From: Diplolepis rosae
Taxonomy: Eukaryota > Arthropoda > Insecta > Hymenoptera > Diplolepididae
Direction: 5' to 3'
NCBI GenBank assembly: GCA_030998225.1
Contig: JAPYXD010000308.1
Span: forward strand, 4,908,001 to 4,972,000
DNA length: 64,000 nt
A program made the translations under genes and the position numbers. The first letter of the stretch is position 1; every line of letters starts with the position of its first letter. Below, piece by piece: positions 1-12,800 of the stretch. The notes under the pieces are model-generated. The model made no database searches, was not told the origin of the DNA, and saw only the letters and a program-made list of their open reading frames with translations.

Positions 1-447
1 CTCCAATATCATATTTTACTCGTTTTTACGCTACAGCTGAGAGTAGCGTAATGTTGTGTATTACGATACAGAGGAATGTAATGTAAAAATTGAACTGCGC
101 ATGTGCCTATAACCATACAGCGGAGCGTAATCTTCTTCTTATTCTTCTTCGTACAGCGTTGGCACCGTACTGATAAAGCCTTGTACATTTGAACTGCCCA
201 TGCTCTATTACAATACGCTACTACTACACAAGATCGAGGAAATCAAAATGGCCGGAACTAGTCGCGAAATATCAAGTGCAATGGATGAGAATCATGATGA
301 ATACTAGATTAGATTTGAGTATACGCATAAAAACTCTATACGCACCGAAGTCACATCAAATAGAATATGTGCCAATACACACAATTCTGGTAATTACAAG
401 ACTCGCTTAAAATGCTCGCATGACTGATCGTGCCTCGGCTTCGTTTA
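1..447. mobile_element. half of a foldback element (copy 2 of the 39.1-40.1 kb foldback)
   Basis: From about position 22 the sequence (gctacagctgagagtagcg onward) follows the right arm of the 39065-40098 foldback closely, to the tract ending tgactgatcgtgcctcggc near 447. The window therefore opens near the centre of a second copy, and its other arm lies outside. Short reading frames here are not coding. Confidence 0.8.
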
Positions 448-1824
448 GAGTGTTTGTAAATAACTTTTACAGAATAGATATAAATAAAGAATTCGAATTG
501 GCAAAAATGATGTTGCAAGTCTGTCGAATCGCGTGCTCTTGGCATGGGTACATCTGTTTTTTCCGCGTTCGATCGATATACCTCGCGACGGCAGTGATCC
601 CAGAAATATACTTCAAAATAATCGTTATTACAGGCTTGGTAGTTACATATTGAACATTAGCTCAAAATTTTTGGAATTTTTTATGACTAATACATTTTGT
701 AAGATAAATACCCGAAATGTTCGTGAAAATGGAAGACAACCGACCTATTATTAAAAACATTTCATTTGATAGATCAAAATCATATTAATTAAATATAATA
801 GAATTATAATTAGGTATTTATAAAATTCATTTTACCCCACTAGGATTTAATAAATGTTCAAATGTCCTTAAGCCCCAAGTTTAATCGACAGAGTTTAGTA
901 AAATTATTTCAACTACTTTTCTCCGTGTAATAGTACCGTATTCAACTGTTCATTGTGATTCATATTTTAAAATTCTTGTTGTATTTTTATTCTTTCACAA
1001 ATTATTTTCAACTTTGAATTAATTAAATTTATGAAATGGATTTCATACAATATATTTCAAAATTTTCCGCTCTTTAGAATACATCGGGCTAGGGGGACGG
1101 GGGTTTCGTTTGCATTGATTTTAGTTCTTGCTATCAAAACTTGGCGGCGCTGATGCTCATTTTCACTTTTATAAGTACCCTCCTAAAATACATGGTAGTG
1201 GCCGCACTGTGTTCTGACTCGAGTGCTTGTGGTGCCTCCTTTTACATACCTTTCGCTCAGGTGCGCGCACTCTACCGGCGAAGGCGCACACCAATCAAGG
1301 CCGTCCACTGACTCAATGCGTCTCCCCTCACCTAAACTTTTCACTTTGGCCATCATGACCTTCAGGTCTATTTTCAAGGTGCATTGTAAGTCAACACTTC
1401 AGGTTGTCGATTGTTATCACAACACTCCCCCAAACACACCCAGACAGTAACAATCATTTCGGATAAGATGTAAATAATGTGACTATATAGTTACAAAAGT
1501 GACAAATCTTGTTTAAAGTGAGCCGTTACAAAGTGTCATTCACATTACTTCCTCGCTAAAAATATTAAGTAACATGTGATTACTTGAAGATTCTTCGTCT
1601 GCTCATTAGCGAATCGTTGGCTTATGACTAGTGAAGAAGATTTCTCACAATTAAATGATTTCAATTGTATCAAGTTACATTTTGTTTTAATCATTACGTT
1701 TTGTTCTGAAATATAAAAATATAGAACATATAAAAAATACAAAAATTATAAAATTTCATGAGTAAACCTGAAAGAAAATACACTGTAAGTTCTTGTTATA
1801 TTAGTTGACAAATTGTCTGCATCG
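448..1824. other. no recognised feature
   Basis: The DNA is AT-rich apart from a GC-richer stretch at about 1080-1380 with short overlapping reading frames on both strands. None resembles a known family, and no clear repeat was matched. Confidence 0.4.
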
Positions 1825-2747
1825 GAGATCTCAGACGTTCGCAACTATTTTCCACTTATGAATATTTACCATGTTACATTACAGTTTGAAAATATTTGTT
1901 GATTACGTTCATAGACAAAAATCAATGCACACAATCCAAAAAAAGTTGTTTCGGTTACAAAAGTAAATGTTGAAATGTCAACTACACTAGAAACTTCAAT
2001 ACTGAAGTATATAATATTTTGGAACATAAGGTGATCAAATGAGTGGTATGGAATATTACGATGTAGTTTTCACTCAACATATGCTTTATTCGTTACATAT
2101 TTTGATGAAATGTTAGGGAGAGACAGTTGCCCATTCAAATAATTGTTTCGGTGTTTGGATTGGATGTTCTTTGGAAGCTAGCTCTTGCAGTTAACCTTTT
2201 TAAAGTCCCACCTAATCAAATTGTTAGAAGAAAATAATTTAATTGAAGTTGCAGTTATGAAATATAGCTATTTGCTTTACTAGTGTGTAAATCGAGCAAT
2301 TGCCAACAAGTGTGAAGTGTGCAGCACGAGCCGAATGCGAGTGCTGCGATCACGCGAATTGACAATCGCTTGTTCCCCACGAGTGAAACACGTTATTATT
2401 CCCAACATGTCTAGTGACAATTGTACCTCCGCCATCTGTTTTGAAACAGGAAAACAGCAGCAGTTGTGAAATCAGACATTTTCCCGTCTCCATACAGACG
2501 GTGAAAGTACAATTTTCACATTCATTCATTCGATTACCTTATGTTCCAAAATATTATCATATATGTTTCAGTATTGAAGTTTCTAGTGCTGTTGACATTT
2601 CAACATTTACTTTTGTAACCGAAACAACTTTTTTGGGTTGTGTGCATTGATTTTTATCTATGAACATAATCAAAAAATATTTTCAAACTGTAATGCAACA
2701 TGGTAAATATTCATAAGTGGAAAATAGGTGCGAGCTTTTGAGATCTT
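1825..2747. repeat. foldback element, arms ~210 bp
   Basis: Left arm about 1825-2045 and right arm about 2525-2747 are inverted copies. For example, gaatatttaccatg on the left mirrors catggtaaatattc on the right, and gttgtttcggttacaaaag mirrors cttttgtaaccgaaacaac. The ~480-bp centre carries no coding signal. Confidence 0.85.
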
Positions 2748-2785
2748 TAAAGCACGCGGAGCGCGCTGCGTGACTTGCGCTAGGG

Positions 2786-3250
2786 AATATTTAATATCTT
2801 CCAATCTAACAGGGACCCCACTTTTTCGTGAAACGGATATTGTAGATGAGAGAATAAGGAAAAAAATTGTATTTTTTTAAATCAATTTAAGGTGGGGGAA
2901 GGGCATGTTAAAAGTATTTAAATAAGTCTTGTTTTATTAAAAAAAAAACAAGACCGACATTGATCCGATCAGTGCAACTGGAGATAATAAATTTCAAGCA
3001 TGATGAGATTGGAGTAAATCCAACAAATTATTAACAATTCATTTGTGGATATTTTTGGAAAAAAATTGTTTGAAGAAAAATCCTGAAATACATGTCAACT
3101 AAATTTGTTGAAACTTGGAGAAAAATTTTTTTCAGACGGTTCTGCAATGTTAAGTTTTTTTCCCCTGAAATCCGTGCGGTAGGTAAAAGAATGAACCATA
3201 TGCTACTTTCTCCACTGTTCTTAAAGTTGACTTGATTTAAGGGGCCTATT
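2786..3250 (+). repeat. diverged dispersed repeat (related to 61420-61920)
   Basis: This tract shares ordered landmarks with 61420-61920: aatatttaatatcttcc, then ggagataat.aattt.aagca, then aaaatcctgaaatac.tgtc. Divergence and indels are high. The class is unknown and nothing is coded. Confidence 0.5.
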
Positions 3251-3394
3251 TTAAATTTTACTTTAATTTGAAGTTAGTAAGGTTAATTCATATTTTTAAC
3301 AATTCAAATCGATAGAGCAGATCAAGACGAGTTGAAAGGGTACCCAGACGATGGTGTTCATTCTAGGTAAACTAGAGTATTCAACAGACAATAT

Positions 3395-3505
3395 AGACAA
3401 ATGCAAGCAATTCCGTCAGCTGGCAAAGTAATGGCCAAAATCTTCTGGGATTCGTATGGGGTGATTTTTGTGGACTACCTGGAGGAAGATAAATTATCAA
3501 CTAGT
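3395..3505 (+). pseudogene. mariner transposase fragment
   Basis: The translation contains PSAGKVMAKIFWDSYGVIFV followed by DYLEE, the mariner transposase segment between the first and second catalytic Asp (compare SAGKVMA.VFWD..G in mariners). Only ~35 codons remain. The frame runs straight into the end of a neighbouring inverted-repeat element, so the longer reading frame 3401-3784 is a chimera and not a gene. Confidence 0.65.
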
Positions 3506-4014
3506 CCAAGCAACAGGGAATTTGTTATGAATGATTTAGGACATTATTTATTTTATAATAATATAAATCAAGCACAACAGAACGTCAATCTTGGTTTTTC
3601 GCTAAAATGTTGCAAAGTTTATTTAAAAAAGCCCCAAACATGGCTTCAATCGCCTGAACGCAGCAAAGTGATATTAATTTGTTTAACAAAAGCTAAATTT
3701 CCCGGTTTTTCCAAATTTTCTGCGCTTCTAATTATCCAATCAAATCAAGCAACAACTCATTTTATTCACAATTCAATTGTCTGAAACTTTTCAATTAATG
3801 CCATTAAGATTGGATGATTACCTTTAAAGTTATAAACAAAAAACTAAAAAAAGTGCGATTTTTTGGTCTTAAACGTTAATAAAAAATTTATAAATCATAT
3901 TTCGTTGCCCAAAATATGACACAATTATTCTATGACCAACCTTTATTTTGATGGCGCAGTCCGTTTTCTGAAATGAATAATGTCCTAACAAATTCCCTGT
4001 TGCTTGGACTGAAC
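3503..4014. repeat. inverted-repeat (MITE-like) element
   Basis: The ends are agtccaagcaacagggaatt on the left and the inverse, attccctgttgcttggact, at 3998-4016 on the right. The terminal repeat is about 35 bp with an indel and the element about 510 bp long. It abuts the mariner fragment. Confidence 0.7.
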
Positions 4015-4159
4015 AGAGAGTATCATGCTGGGCTATCACAATATTCAAACCAGGAAATCAAGAACAAACGTCCACTTACTTGAACTTCTTAAATGAAACA
4101 CTTTTAAAAAACACTAGATTATCTAACATTTTACACACAAAAGTTTTGTATATGGGATA

Positions 4160-5951
4160 AAAGGCTCTAGCCGAATAAGCATGGGAAAAGTGCCCCAGCG
4201 TGGATTCGGCTGATATTCAAGTAGCAAGTGTCTACTAACGTTACAATAATTTACGGACAGTATCAGCTCTAAAAAATTACTTTTTTAAAAGTTTTCAACG
4301 AAAAAAAATATGTTGTGAGAATAGTTAAGGCAGTCTTAGGAAAAAATTCCAGATGATTTTCGTAAAATTTTCAAAAAATTTGTTTAAAATATTTTTTCAA
4401 TGAGGACCACCATCATCTTTTTGTCGTAAAATACTCAAACTCTGATCAGTAACATATATTTTCCACACAGCAATCAAAAGGGTACTTCATAGTGAAACAT
4501 GGCTGATGAATATTTGTTGGCCTCTGAAATACGTTCTTTCACATACGAACAAGGTACCAATACTACTTTTTGCCTACTATTCAGTAAAATTAAGATATTT
4601 TAAGTAGAATTGTTCTTATTATTAGGGGTACAACTTTGCTTCCGCCGTTGTTCGATTGACGGCTGTAGCGATAAGTGCTGATCGAAATAGGCAAATCAAA
4701 AATGTCACAGAGAAAGCTTGGACATCTGTCAACATAACGACGGTAATACATTAGTGAATCTGTGTTTGCATCATAAATTTATTCTCGATCGAAGATGTCA
4801 GTTTTCGAGCCAAGTTATGGTCATTTACGTGAAGTTTTAATTTTCTGCTTTCATTTTAAGAAAACTACGGCTGAGGCTCATTGAATGCTCTCAAGTACTT
4901 ACGGTGAGGCTGCACTTAGTGAAAGAACGTGTCGTGAGTGGTTTTAACGCTTCAAGAGCGGTGATTTCGATATCGAGGACCGGCATGGCGGTGGAAAACA
5001 GAAAATCTTCGAAGATTCGAAATTGGAGGCATTAATTCCTGAAGACTCGTGCGAAATGCAAGAAGAATTGGCAGAATCATTGGGAGAGACTCAACAAGCC
5101 ATTTCGAAATGCCTCAAACCTATGGGAATGATTCAAAAGTAAAGAAATTGGGTTCCGTATGAGAATTCCGTATGAACCGAGAGATGTTGAACGGCGTTTC
5201 TTTGCTTGTGAACAACTGTATCAAAGACAGAATCGGAAAGGGTTTTTACATTGCATTGTGACTGGCGACGAAAAATGGGTCCACTACGATAATCCCAAGC
5301 ACAGAAAATCATGTGGAACACCCGGACATGCCTCCACGTTGACGCCCAGACCGAATATTCACGGTGCCTCAAATTAGAAAAAACAGTGGAAAGTTGTACT
5401 CCTAATAATAAAAACAATTTTAATCGAATCATCTTAATTTTACTAAAAAGTAGGCAAAAAGTAGTATTGGCACCTTGTTCGTATGTGGAAGAACGTATTT
5501 CAGGAGCCAACAAATATTCATCAGCCATCCTTAACTATGAAGTACCCTTTTGATTGCTGTGTGGAAAATATATGTTACTGATCAGAGTTTGAGTATTTTA
5601 CGACAAAAAGATAATGGTGGTCCTCATTGAAAAAAATTTTAAACAAATTTTTTGAAAATTAAAATATTTTTCTTCTATCTCTTATCGTTTACAAAATACA
5701 TCTGGAATTTTTTCCTAAGATTGCCCTAACTATCCTCATAACATTTTTTTTTTCGTTGAAATCAGTTCAGTCTTTTTCTAGGAAAAGTGATGTTTCGATT
5801 TTTGTATTTTCGATAATAACTGCTAAAAAAGTAATTTTTTAGAGCTGATACTGTGCGTTAATTGTTGTAACGTTAGTAGACACTTGCTACTTGAATATGA
5901 GCCGAATCCGCGCTGGGGCATTTTTCCCATGCTTATTCGGCTAGAGCCTTT
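4160..5951 (+). mobile_element. mariner-like element with ~480-bp inverted arms
   Basis: The outer ends aaaggctctagccgaataag (4160) and the inverse at 5932-5951 begin long inverted arms, about 4160-4645 and 5390-5951. The centre carries a decayed mariner transposase. A stand-alone copy of the right arm lies at 24496-24960. The arms run up to the mariner-like end ctttgcttccgccg, so this is either a mariner with unusually long ends or a mariner nested in a foldback. Confidence 0.8.
4796..5380 (+). pseudogene. mariner transposase, N-terminal half, decayed
   Basis: The reading starts MSVFEPSYGHLREVLIF near 4796. It carries the helix-turn-helix region (YGEAALSERTCREWF), the second DNA-binding region (EELAESLGETQQAISKC) and the first catalytic motif GDEKWVHYDN near 5265. 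Several in-frame stops occur and the protein ends near NIHG. The regions with the second and third catalytic Asp are absent, so the copy cannot be active. It is flanked by the long inverted arms. Confidence 0.85.
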
Positions 5952-5989
5952 ACCAAGTGTATTCGCCTAAAATTTTGATGTCACAAGAC

Positions 5990-6535
5990 AAGTATTGATT
6001 GAGTTGTAGGAGATCATGCGAGCATAGATGCCCTGCGCCTACTAGCCGGAGCGCTATAAAGCGTGCTGTAGAGTCTACTGGTTCTGATACTTGATAGAAA
6101 TTATTTTTCTTTTCACATGCAACAAAAATTTTTGGTTCTTGTTGGTGGTTTCAGAACAATTTAGATATCTGGTGGCCTCAAAACCAAAAGATTCCATCTC
6201 GAATTAACTCCAAAAAAAGATTTTAAAACGTGAGAGGCAAGGGGACTTACCAAAACGCAACTCGAAATGTACTAAGCAAGCAGAATCATGCACCACAATT
6301 TTTTATTATTCTATTATCAACTATCGTTTTCTAAGAATAAAACCGTTATTAAAATTTCATTGGGAAGATATCTAAATTGTTCTCCAACTATAGAAAAGTA
6401 AGAATAAAATAAAATTGTCGTTTCAAGTAATCCGAAAAATAATTTTTATCAATTATTAGAACCACTGAGACACTTCAGCTAGTTTGCGCGGGGTACCCAC
6501 GCTCTTATGACCTTCTACAACACGACTAATACTTT
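5990..6535. repeat. diverged foldback element
   Basis: The left tract ctactggttctgatacttga near 6077 and the right tract with the inverse near 6445-6470 pair. Further pairing includes caatttagatatct against agatatctaaattg. The arms are diverged by indels and nothing is coded. Confidence 0.55.
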
Positions 6536-7366
6536 TCATCCCATTTTCTTTTTTGGATGTTTTTCAAGAGAAAAAGTCAAATTTTAATTCTAGATTACTT
6601 GAAAAAAAATCTAAAATGCCGCATTGTAAAAAAAAACGCCAAAATATTTTCAAAAATGAAAGATTAGGGTGAAACAATTGTTTTATTGTGAAATTATTAT
6701 TTCTGTTATAAGCCTCGTTGAAAAATCTTATATAAAAGTAAAATTGGACAACTGTATTAGGAGTTTTTTTTTGGTGAGGAGGAAAAATGGCAAAATCCGG
6801 TTCTGGCTTATAGTCGCGCACGACTCTTTCCTCATCCGTTTGCCCGGAACCCACCTTCACAGCCGCACGCCCGTTAGGCTTAGACTTAGACTAGTGCATC
6901 AGAAAGACCATTGTGTCAGGAGTGAGTCCAGAACCCATCGCTCGACCAACGGTCTTTTTTGCTATGCCCCTTTTAGCACATATGAAGAATGCGTGCTCTG
7001 CATTATCCACAGAGAAATTGTTATAGCAACACGTGTCCTCCTCTTTCTTATTAAAGCGCCTCAGGTACGCGTTGAAACAGCCATGGCCTGAGAGCGCTTG
7101 CGCCAAGTACAAGCCGACTCCTCCGTGCTTTCTGTTCAGCCAGGTAGTTAGCTCTGGGATCAGACGGTACTGCCATCTGCCATCTCTTGACAAGTCTGTG
7201 CCTTCCATCTTTGCGAATTGTCTCCTTCACGCAAGAGATTTCCTGTAGGTCAGATATACAGGTAAGCTCCTTACAGAGGTGAAAGGTCTCCTGCCTTTCC
7301 TTCACCAATAAATCTATTGACGGAACGCTCGCCAGGACCAATACAGCACTCGTTGATGCAGTTTTA

Positions 7367-8646
7367 AAGGGTTTTCCAATAGGGACATAACAATTTTATC
7401 TATGAATAAAACACCGAAATATTTGAGATGTAGTGCAAGCATTACATTTTATGAATGAAATTCGATATTGGTCATATGACCACCACGAGCCCGTTTACAG
7501 CGGTCGATTCTTTGGACCCAATTTTCCACCACTCTGGCACACATTTCGACCGGAACGTTAGCAATTTCGCGTTGGATGTTGTCTTCGAGGTCGTCTAAAG
7601 TTGCTAGCTTGTTGGCATCGACCAGTGACTTGATATGACCCCATAAAAAGAAATCCAATGGCGTTAGATCGCATGAACGAGGCGGCCATTCGACCGGACC
7701 ATTTCTCGAGATAACACGTTCACCGAATTTGCCTTTCAATAAATCGATTGTGACGCGTGCTGTGTGGCTAGTGGCACCGTCTTGTTGAAACCATATATCG
7801 TTGTTGTCAAGACCATCCAATTCTGGCCACAAATAATCTTCCAACATAGCACGATAGCGCTCTCCATTGACGGTAACATGGCGGTCGTTTTAATCCGCGA
7901 AAAAATACGGCCGAATCACACCTCCGGCATGAAAACCGCACCTAACAGTCACTTTTTGCGGATACAACGGTGTCTCAAGAAGCACATTTGGGTTTGTTGC
8001 TGACCAATAACGCATATTTTGCTTATTAACAAAGCCATTGAGCCAGAAATGAGCTTCATCGCTGAAGATAATTTTTCGATGGAATTCTTCATTTTCTTCA
8101 AGCTTTGCCAGAGCCCAATTGGAGAAGTTTCGGCGTTTCAAATGATCAAGTGGCTTTAGTTATTGAGTCAATTTAATCTTGAAAGCATTTAGGCCAAGAT
8201 CTTTTCGCATAATACGCCACACTGTCGTTTGAGCGATGCCCAATTCTTGAGAACGACGTGGAATCGACTGATTTGGCTCATTTTGAATCGATGCACTTAC
8301 GGCTACGATTATTTCTTCGCTTCGAGCAACACGCCGTCTTTTTGGCACCGGAACGTCAAATAGTGTAAAGTTGGTCTCGAATTTATCCACCATAGCACGC
8401 ACAGCCTGTCGGGTGGGACGATTATTACGGCCGAAAATTGGAGTAAGCGCTTTTAAAGTTGCGACCACCGACTCAGAATTTCGGTAGTAATTTTTAATAA
8501 TTTCCAAACGTTGCTGGTTCGTGAACTTTACCATGATGAAAATGTTGACTTTAACTAACGTTTTGACATTGACAGTTCATTAAAAAAGTTTAAGGGTGCG
8601 TTCATATAAAGATACGAAATTGTTATGCCCCTATTGGAAAACCCTT
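7367..8646 (-). mobile_element. DD41D Tc1/mariner transposon, complete, TA target duplication
   Basis: The terminal inverted repeats AAGGGTTTTCCAATAGGG at 7367 and its inverse at 8629-8646 continue imperfectly for about 30 bp. A TA dinucleotide flanks each end (7365-7366 and 8647-8648), as expected for Tc1/mariner integration. The 1280-bp unit holds one transposase frame on the minus strand and sits inside an R1-like LINE coding region. Confidence 0.95.
7449..8534 (-). pseudogene. DD41D Tc1/mariner transposase with two nonsense codons
   Basis: One continuous frame of about 361 codons starts MVKFTNQQRLEIIKNYYRN. It holds an N-terminal helix-turn-helix region, the first catalytic motif IIFSDEAHFWLNGFVNKQN, the second WFQQDGATSHTA and the third SCDLTPLDFFLWG. 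By my count 41 residues separate the second and third Asp, the rosa/VS-type DD41D signature. Only two TAA codons interrupt it, near 8160 and 7889, with no frameshift, so the copy is young but inactive unless the stops are suppressed. Confidence 0.9.
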
Positions 8647-9890
8647 TATATGCTGAGACTATTCTCAGCGCAACACTTCTCTGCGCCATGAACAGTCTTC
8701 TCTGGATAGCATGGTTTTTAAGGGTGCCAGCTTAGACCGGAGCTGCATAAAGCAACTTCGAATGCACCATGCACCAATGTTAGGCATGAGCCGAGCCAAG
8801 TTTTCTCCACATTTGATGGCCTTGGCAGTCGCGATCTGTAAGTGTTCGCCGAAGCTAAGCATTTGATCCAACTGCACCCCCAGGTACTTGATGCTTGTTT
8901 TCCACTTAACCTCATGTTCTCCGCGAACAATCTTCGAGTACTGAAAGGATCTTCTGTCCGTGACCAGCAAAGCCTCGGCCTTTCAGGGGCCATTTCCAGA
9001 CCTCTGCTATTGAACCAATGCTTTGCCTGCCACAGACTTTCATTGATCCTCAGCTCAAGGATTCCGACGTCTTCAGCGGCACACACAAGTGCGTCATCCG
9101 CGAAGCCGATGATGCTCGTTCCAGTAGATAGTTCCAAGCGCAGGAAATCGTCATACATGACGTTTCAAACAAGTGGCCCTACCCGCGATGCTTGAGGAGC
9201 GCCACGTGTCATCTCTTCTTTGAAAGACTATTTGTCGCCTTCATATATCACCCACCTGTCGCTTAGATAGTCATATATCATCCGCAACAGGTAGTCTGGA
9301 ACCTTCTTCTCCATAATTGCCTTGATGCAGATCTTCCATCTCGCGGTATGGAACGCATTGCATAAGTCAATGTTGATCATGGCGCAGAATCTCTTACGCT
9401 TACCAGTTCCCCTTCTTGCTTTTGTGTCGATGTCTGCCACAGCTTAGATGGCGTCTACAGTGGACCTGCTTTACCCTGAAATCAAACTGCTTTTCTGAAA
9501 GCCTGTACTTCCCGACCAAGAGACTCTGAAGTCGTTGTAGAATCAACTCCTCCAGAAGCTTCCCCATCGTATCTAATAGACATATTGGTCTATAGGATGA
9601 GACCTCCTGCTGAGGTTTGTTTTCTTTCCTCAGTAGGACCAACCTATGCTTCTCGAAGAACCTCCTCTCCCCAAAACAGGAGTTAAAAGCTTCTAGGAGG
9701 ATCTCCGGGCATTCTCCGTTATCCCCGGTGCCGTATTTACTTCAAGCCTCCCACCCGTTTTCTTCAGCTTTTCGAGAATGAAGAGCTCTTCGCACTGGAC
9801 CACGCAGAAACGCTGGTCCTGTCTTTGGAATGACTCTTCATGTGGAAACAAGCTTCGCGCAATGAACTTTCTCCTAGCATAATAGTTTGC

Positions 9891-12800
9891 ATAATAACGT
9901 GACTTGAGTCGAATTTTGACTAAAAAATTTAACAAAAAAAAAAACAGAAAAAATCCACTAAACTGATATCCTGTCGGAATTTTGCATATAAAATGATGAA
10001 CACGCATAAAAATGCGATATTATCTTGGGAAATGCCAAAAATGTTTCCCAAACAACATGATGGTCGTGTATGATTCACTCATTAAATGTTTATGCGTATG
10101 TTTATGTTTATTACTTTTAAGAGTCGAGATATCAATGCCTCACGATAATTATAAACATATTTACCTGAATTGATTTTTCGAAAATCGTTGTGAAAACAAT
10201 GCAAAGACGAAAGCACAAAATAAATATTTTGAGAAACTTTTTCAACTGGTTATCGCATAGAGCTAATAAGTACGTGTATACGCATCGAGTTCTAATGGGG
10301 AAATGAGCTAGGTCAAAGAAAAGACGATAACAGCCATTTATATGTGTCAAACTTTACAACTGTGATGAAAAATTGACTTGTCTCACAATACCCCATGTTT
10401 CATAATTTCCCAATTTTCCTTACTTTAAAATGACAGAAAATTCTATCGCTGTCTAACTTTCCATATCACTGCTCAGCTTGCGAAAAGAATAATGTATGCA
10501 GCCTATCGAGTCTCTGCGTATCGCTTCTAAAATCATTCGTTTTTTGTAATTTGCAGATCTATCCACTATCTGGGCATTGTTTAAACTGAAAGTGTCATCT
10601 AAATCATCGCCAAACAAATATATATTATAGATCATAATTATTTGATGAACACATTTTAATTGTGTATAGCTTTTTATTGATTACCAATGATAAATCACAA
10701 GTAATCTATATTAAGGATGCATAATCAATTATAATTATGATGTTTATAATAATAATGTGAAAGTTACAGCTCATCGATTTTGTAAATTAAGTGACTAGGC
10801 ACAATTTTATTCTACTCGTAGTACATGTTTTGTCGTAACATTCAGATAAACTTTTTAGTTTACTTCTTATATCCATTTATAAATTTAACAATCGAAAATT
10901 CTTCTATTATAATATAGTACAATATAGGTCTACAAAGGTAAGGAGGTAAAAATAAGGCTTGAAAATAACAGCTTTCTGATATACTTTTATCGAGTCATAT
11001 TCCAAATCGTAAGGATTTCGAACCTCAAAAATGAAATCATAAATCTCCTATATTTAAAGTATACAAAAAAAAGGGAAAGGATTTTGAATTTCCTTTTGCC
11101 AGCATAAACTTATTCCTTCAGAATCTTGTGTTATTGTTGTAGCATAGATTAAAGGTGCATGTAGAAAAAATAGTACGCGAGAAACAGAGAATCTATCGCA
11201 GATGTTGTACAGTTGGAAATTCAAACCTTTGTCAGGGTCGCGGTAAAGAAAAGACCACTTTACTGGACACATATGTTGTGCATGGGAAAATTCAAGATTT
11301 CCTTTCTATCAACTAACACCCGCAGACAGCCAATGAGAAACAGTTTATAAATGTTTAATGTAGGAAAGGGTTGGTATTGAAAATCGACGCTTTTTCGGGA
11401 GAGTTTTCGATACTGACCATCAGTCGTTTAGCAGACAGTCTGAGTATTGTATTATACGCGAAGCATTTGTAATTTTCACTATTTCAGCAATGTCAATTGG
11501 TCACTATTATTTTTAAACTGATGGTTTCCTCATTTTATAATTAAAACCTATTGAACGAGAATTTACATCTGGTGTCAGTTTATTGTTATTTCACCTATAA
11601 ACATTTATTTTACAAATATCACACAAATAGTTAAATCATATTAAGCTAGGATTTAACAAATTTTCCAGTACACTTGCACTCACTCGTTACTTAAAATATA
11701 ATTATGGAAACAGGGTAACAGAGAGAGGAGACAATGATTTTCAGCGAACTTCGATGGTGAGGCGCGATGCACTGGAGCGTACGTGACTTGCCTAAAAATA
11801 GTCAAGTACGCGCCATACATGAATCTTTTTCAAGTCCGCTTCCACCGCGCATACTATTAGAAATTCCAATAATATATATACCACAGCTTCGTATCTGGTG
11901 ATTTGTCAGTCGCTCGTTGCTAGTCAGACAGTCATTTAGTTCCGAGAAGTTACACGGTCACTTCGATTAATTTCTGACTATTATAGTCAACGTCGTCAAC
12001 TCGCTCTTTGATACTCGTAATTTTTATAGGTATTTTCGGGCACAAGTCTACCTTCGATAATTGTTAAATAATATCTCTGGTCTTTAAGTGCTGCAAGTCT
12101 GGAAACAGTAGTGTTATCGAGCTCCGTGAAATACGTATATCGCGGTATTGTACTGAGCGAAATGCTTAAGTGGATAATTGATAGTACCTTTTAGTACCTT
12201 TACCTTCAGAGTAGAACATCTGAAGGTGACTTTGACTTTTACCTTGGAATCAATTTTAGGGGTAATTCAGGATTAAACTTACATTCTAAAGTGCAAACCC
12301 CTATTTCTTTGGAAATGAAAACCAGAAATTTTGAATTACAAACAAAAGTTGTAGAAATCAGTGTTTACTCTTAATTGTGATCTTGACCTAAACTTTGAGA
12401 CCCAAAGAACCCAAAAGTCAGATTCCGACACACTCAAAGAAAAGCAAAACCCAGAACGCAATATAACCAAAGATAACAATCGATTCAAGCTTCATATTTT
12501 TGTTAAATCATTTTATTAGTATTTTTCATATCAGAAATGGTATCTCAACGTACATTCTGGTTAAGTTTGCAGACGAAGCTCTGACTTATTAAATAATAAC
12601 GTACGGACGTTATACACGTAACGTAACGTAACGTAAACACGTTGTGCTCGTGAACTTTCCTGAGCGTTAGAAAAAGTAGGATCAAGTTTTCAGATTTAAT
12701 TGTTCATCTTGATTTCCACTTGCTTAGTTTTAACTTATCATCAATTATTTTCATTACTTTTTAGTTGCTTCATAGAACTAAGAGATTTTATAATTTTTGC

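Larger units (their letters stand above)
6880..9890 (-). mobile_element. R1-like LINE, 5'-truncated, split by a DD41D transposon
   Basis: The minus strand reads a type-1 (R1-clade) reverse transcriptase: TAPGITENA near 9725, the block SSYRPICLLDTMGKLLEE at about 9560-9600, IDLCNAFHTARW near 9360, the catalytic box GFADDALV near 9100, and IKYLGVQLD near 8900. After the inserted transposon come PSIDLLVKER near 7310 and a C-terminal region with HGCFNAYL and YNNFSVDNAEHAFFIC. Endonuclease and ORF1 are missing, and several frameshifts are present. The LINE frame resumes cleanly on both sides of the 7367-8646 insertion. Confidence 0.85.

Noticed and set aside
3401..3784. 127-codon open frame
   Set aside because: Only the first ~35 codons are mariner; the rest reads into an inverted-repeat element, so it is a chance fusion.
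5133..5528. 131-codon minus-strand frame
   Set aside because: It is antisense to the mariner transposase and its arm.
11290..11640. LTR with primer-binding site tggtgtcag
   Set aside because: Only nine bases match a tRNA-Leu-type primer site, no partner LTR or coding region was found, and the start cannot be fixed.
12600..12650. Telomere-like repeat (TAACG)n
   Set aside because: Only about four units are present and the motif is not an insect telomere repeat (TTAGG); it is a microsatellite.
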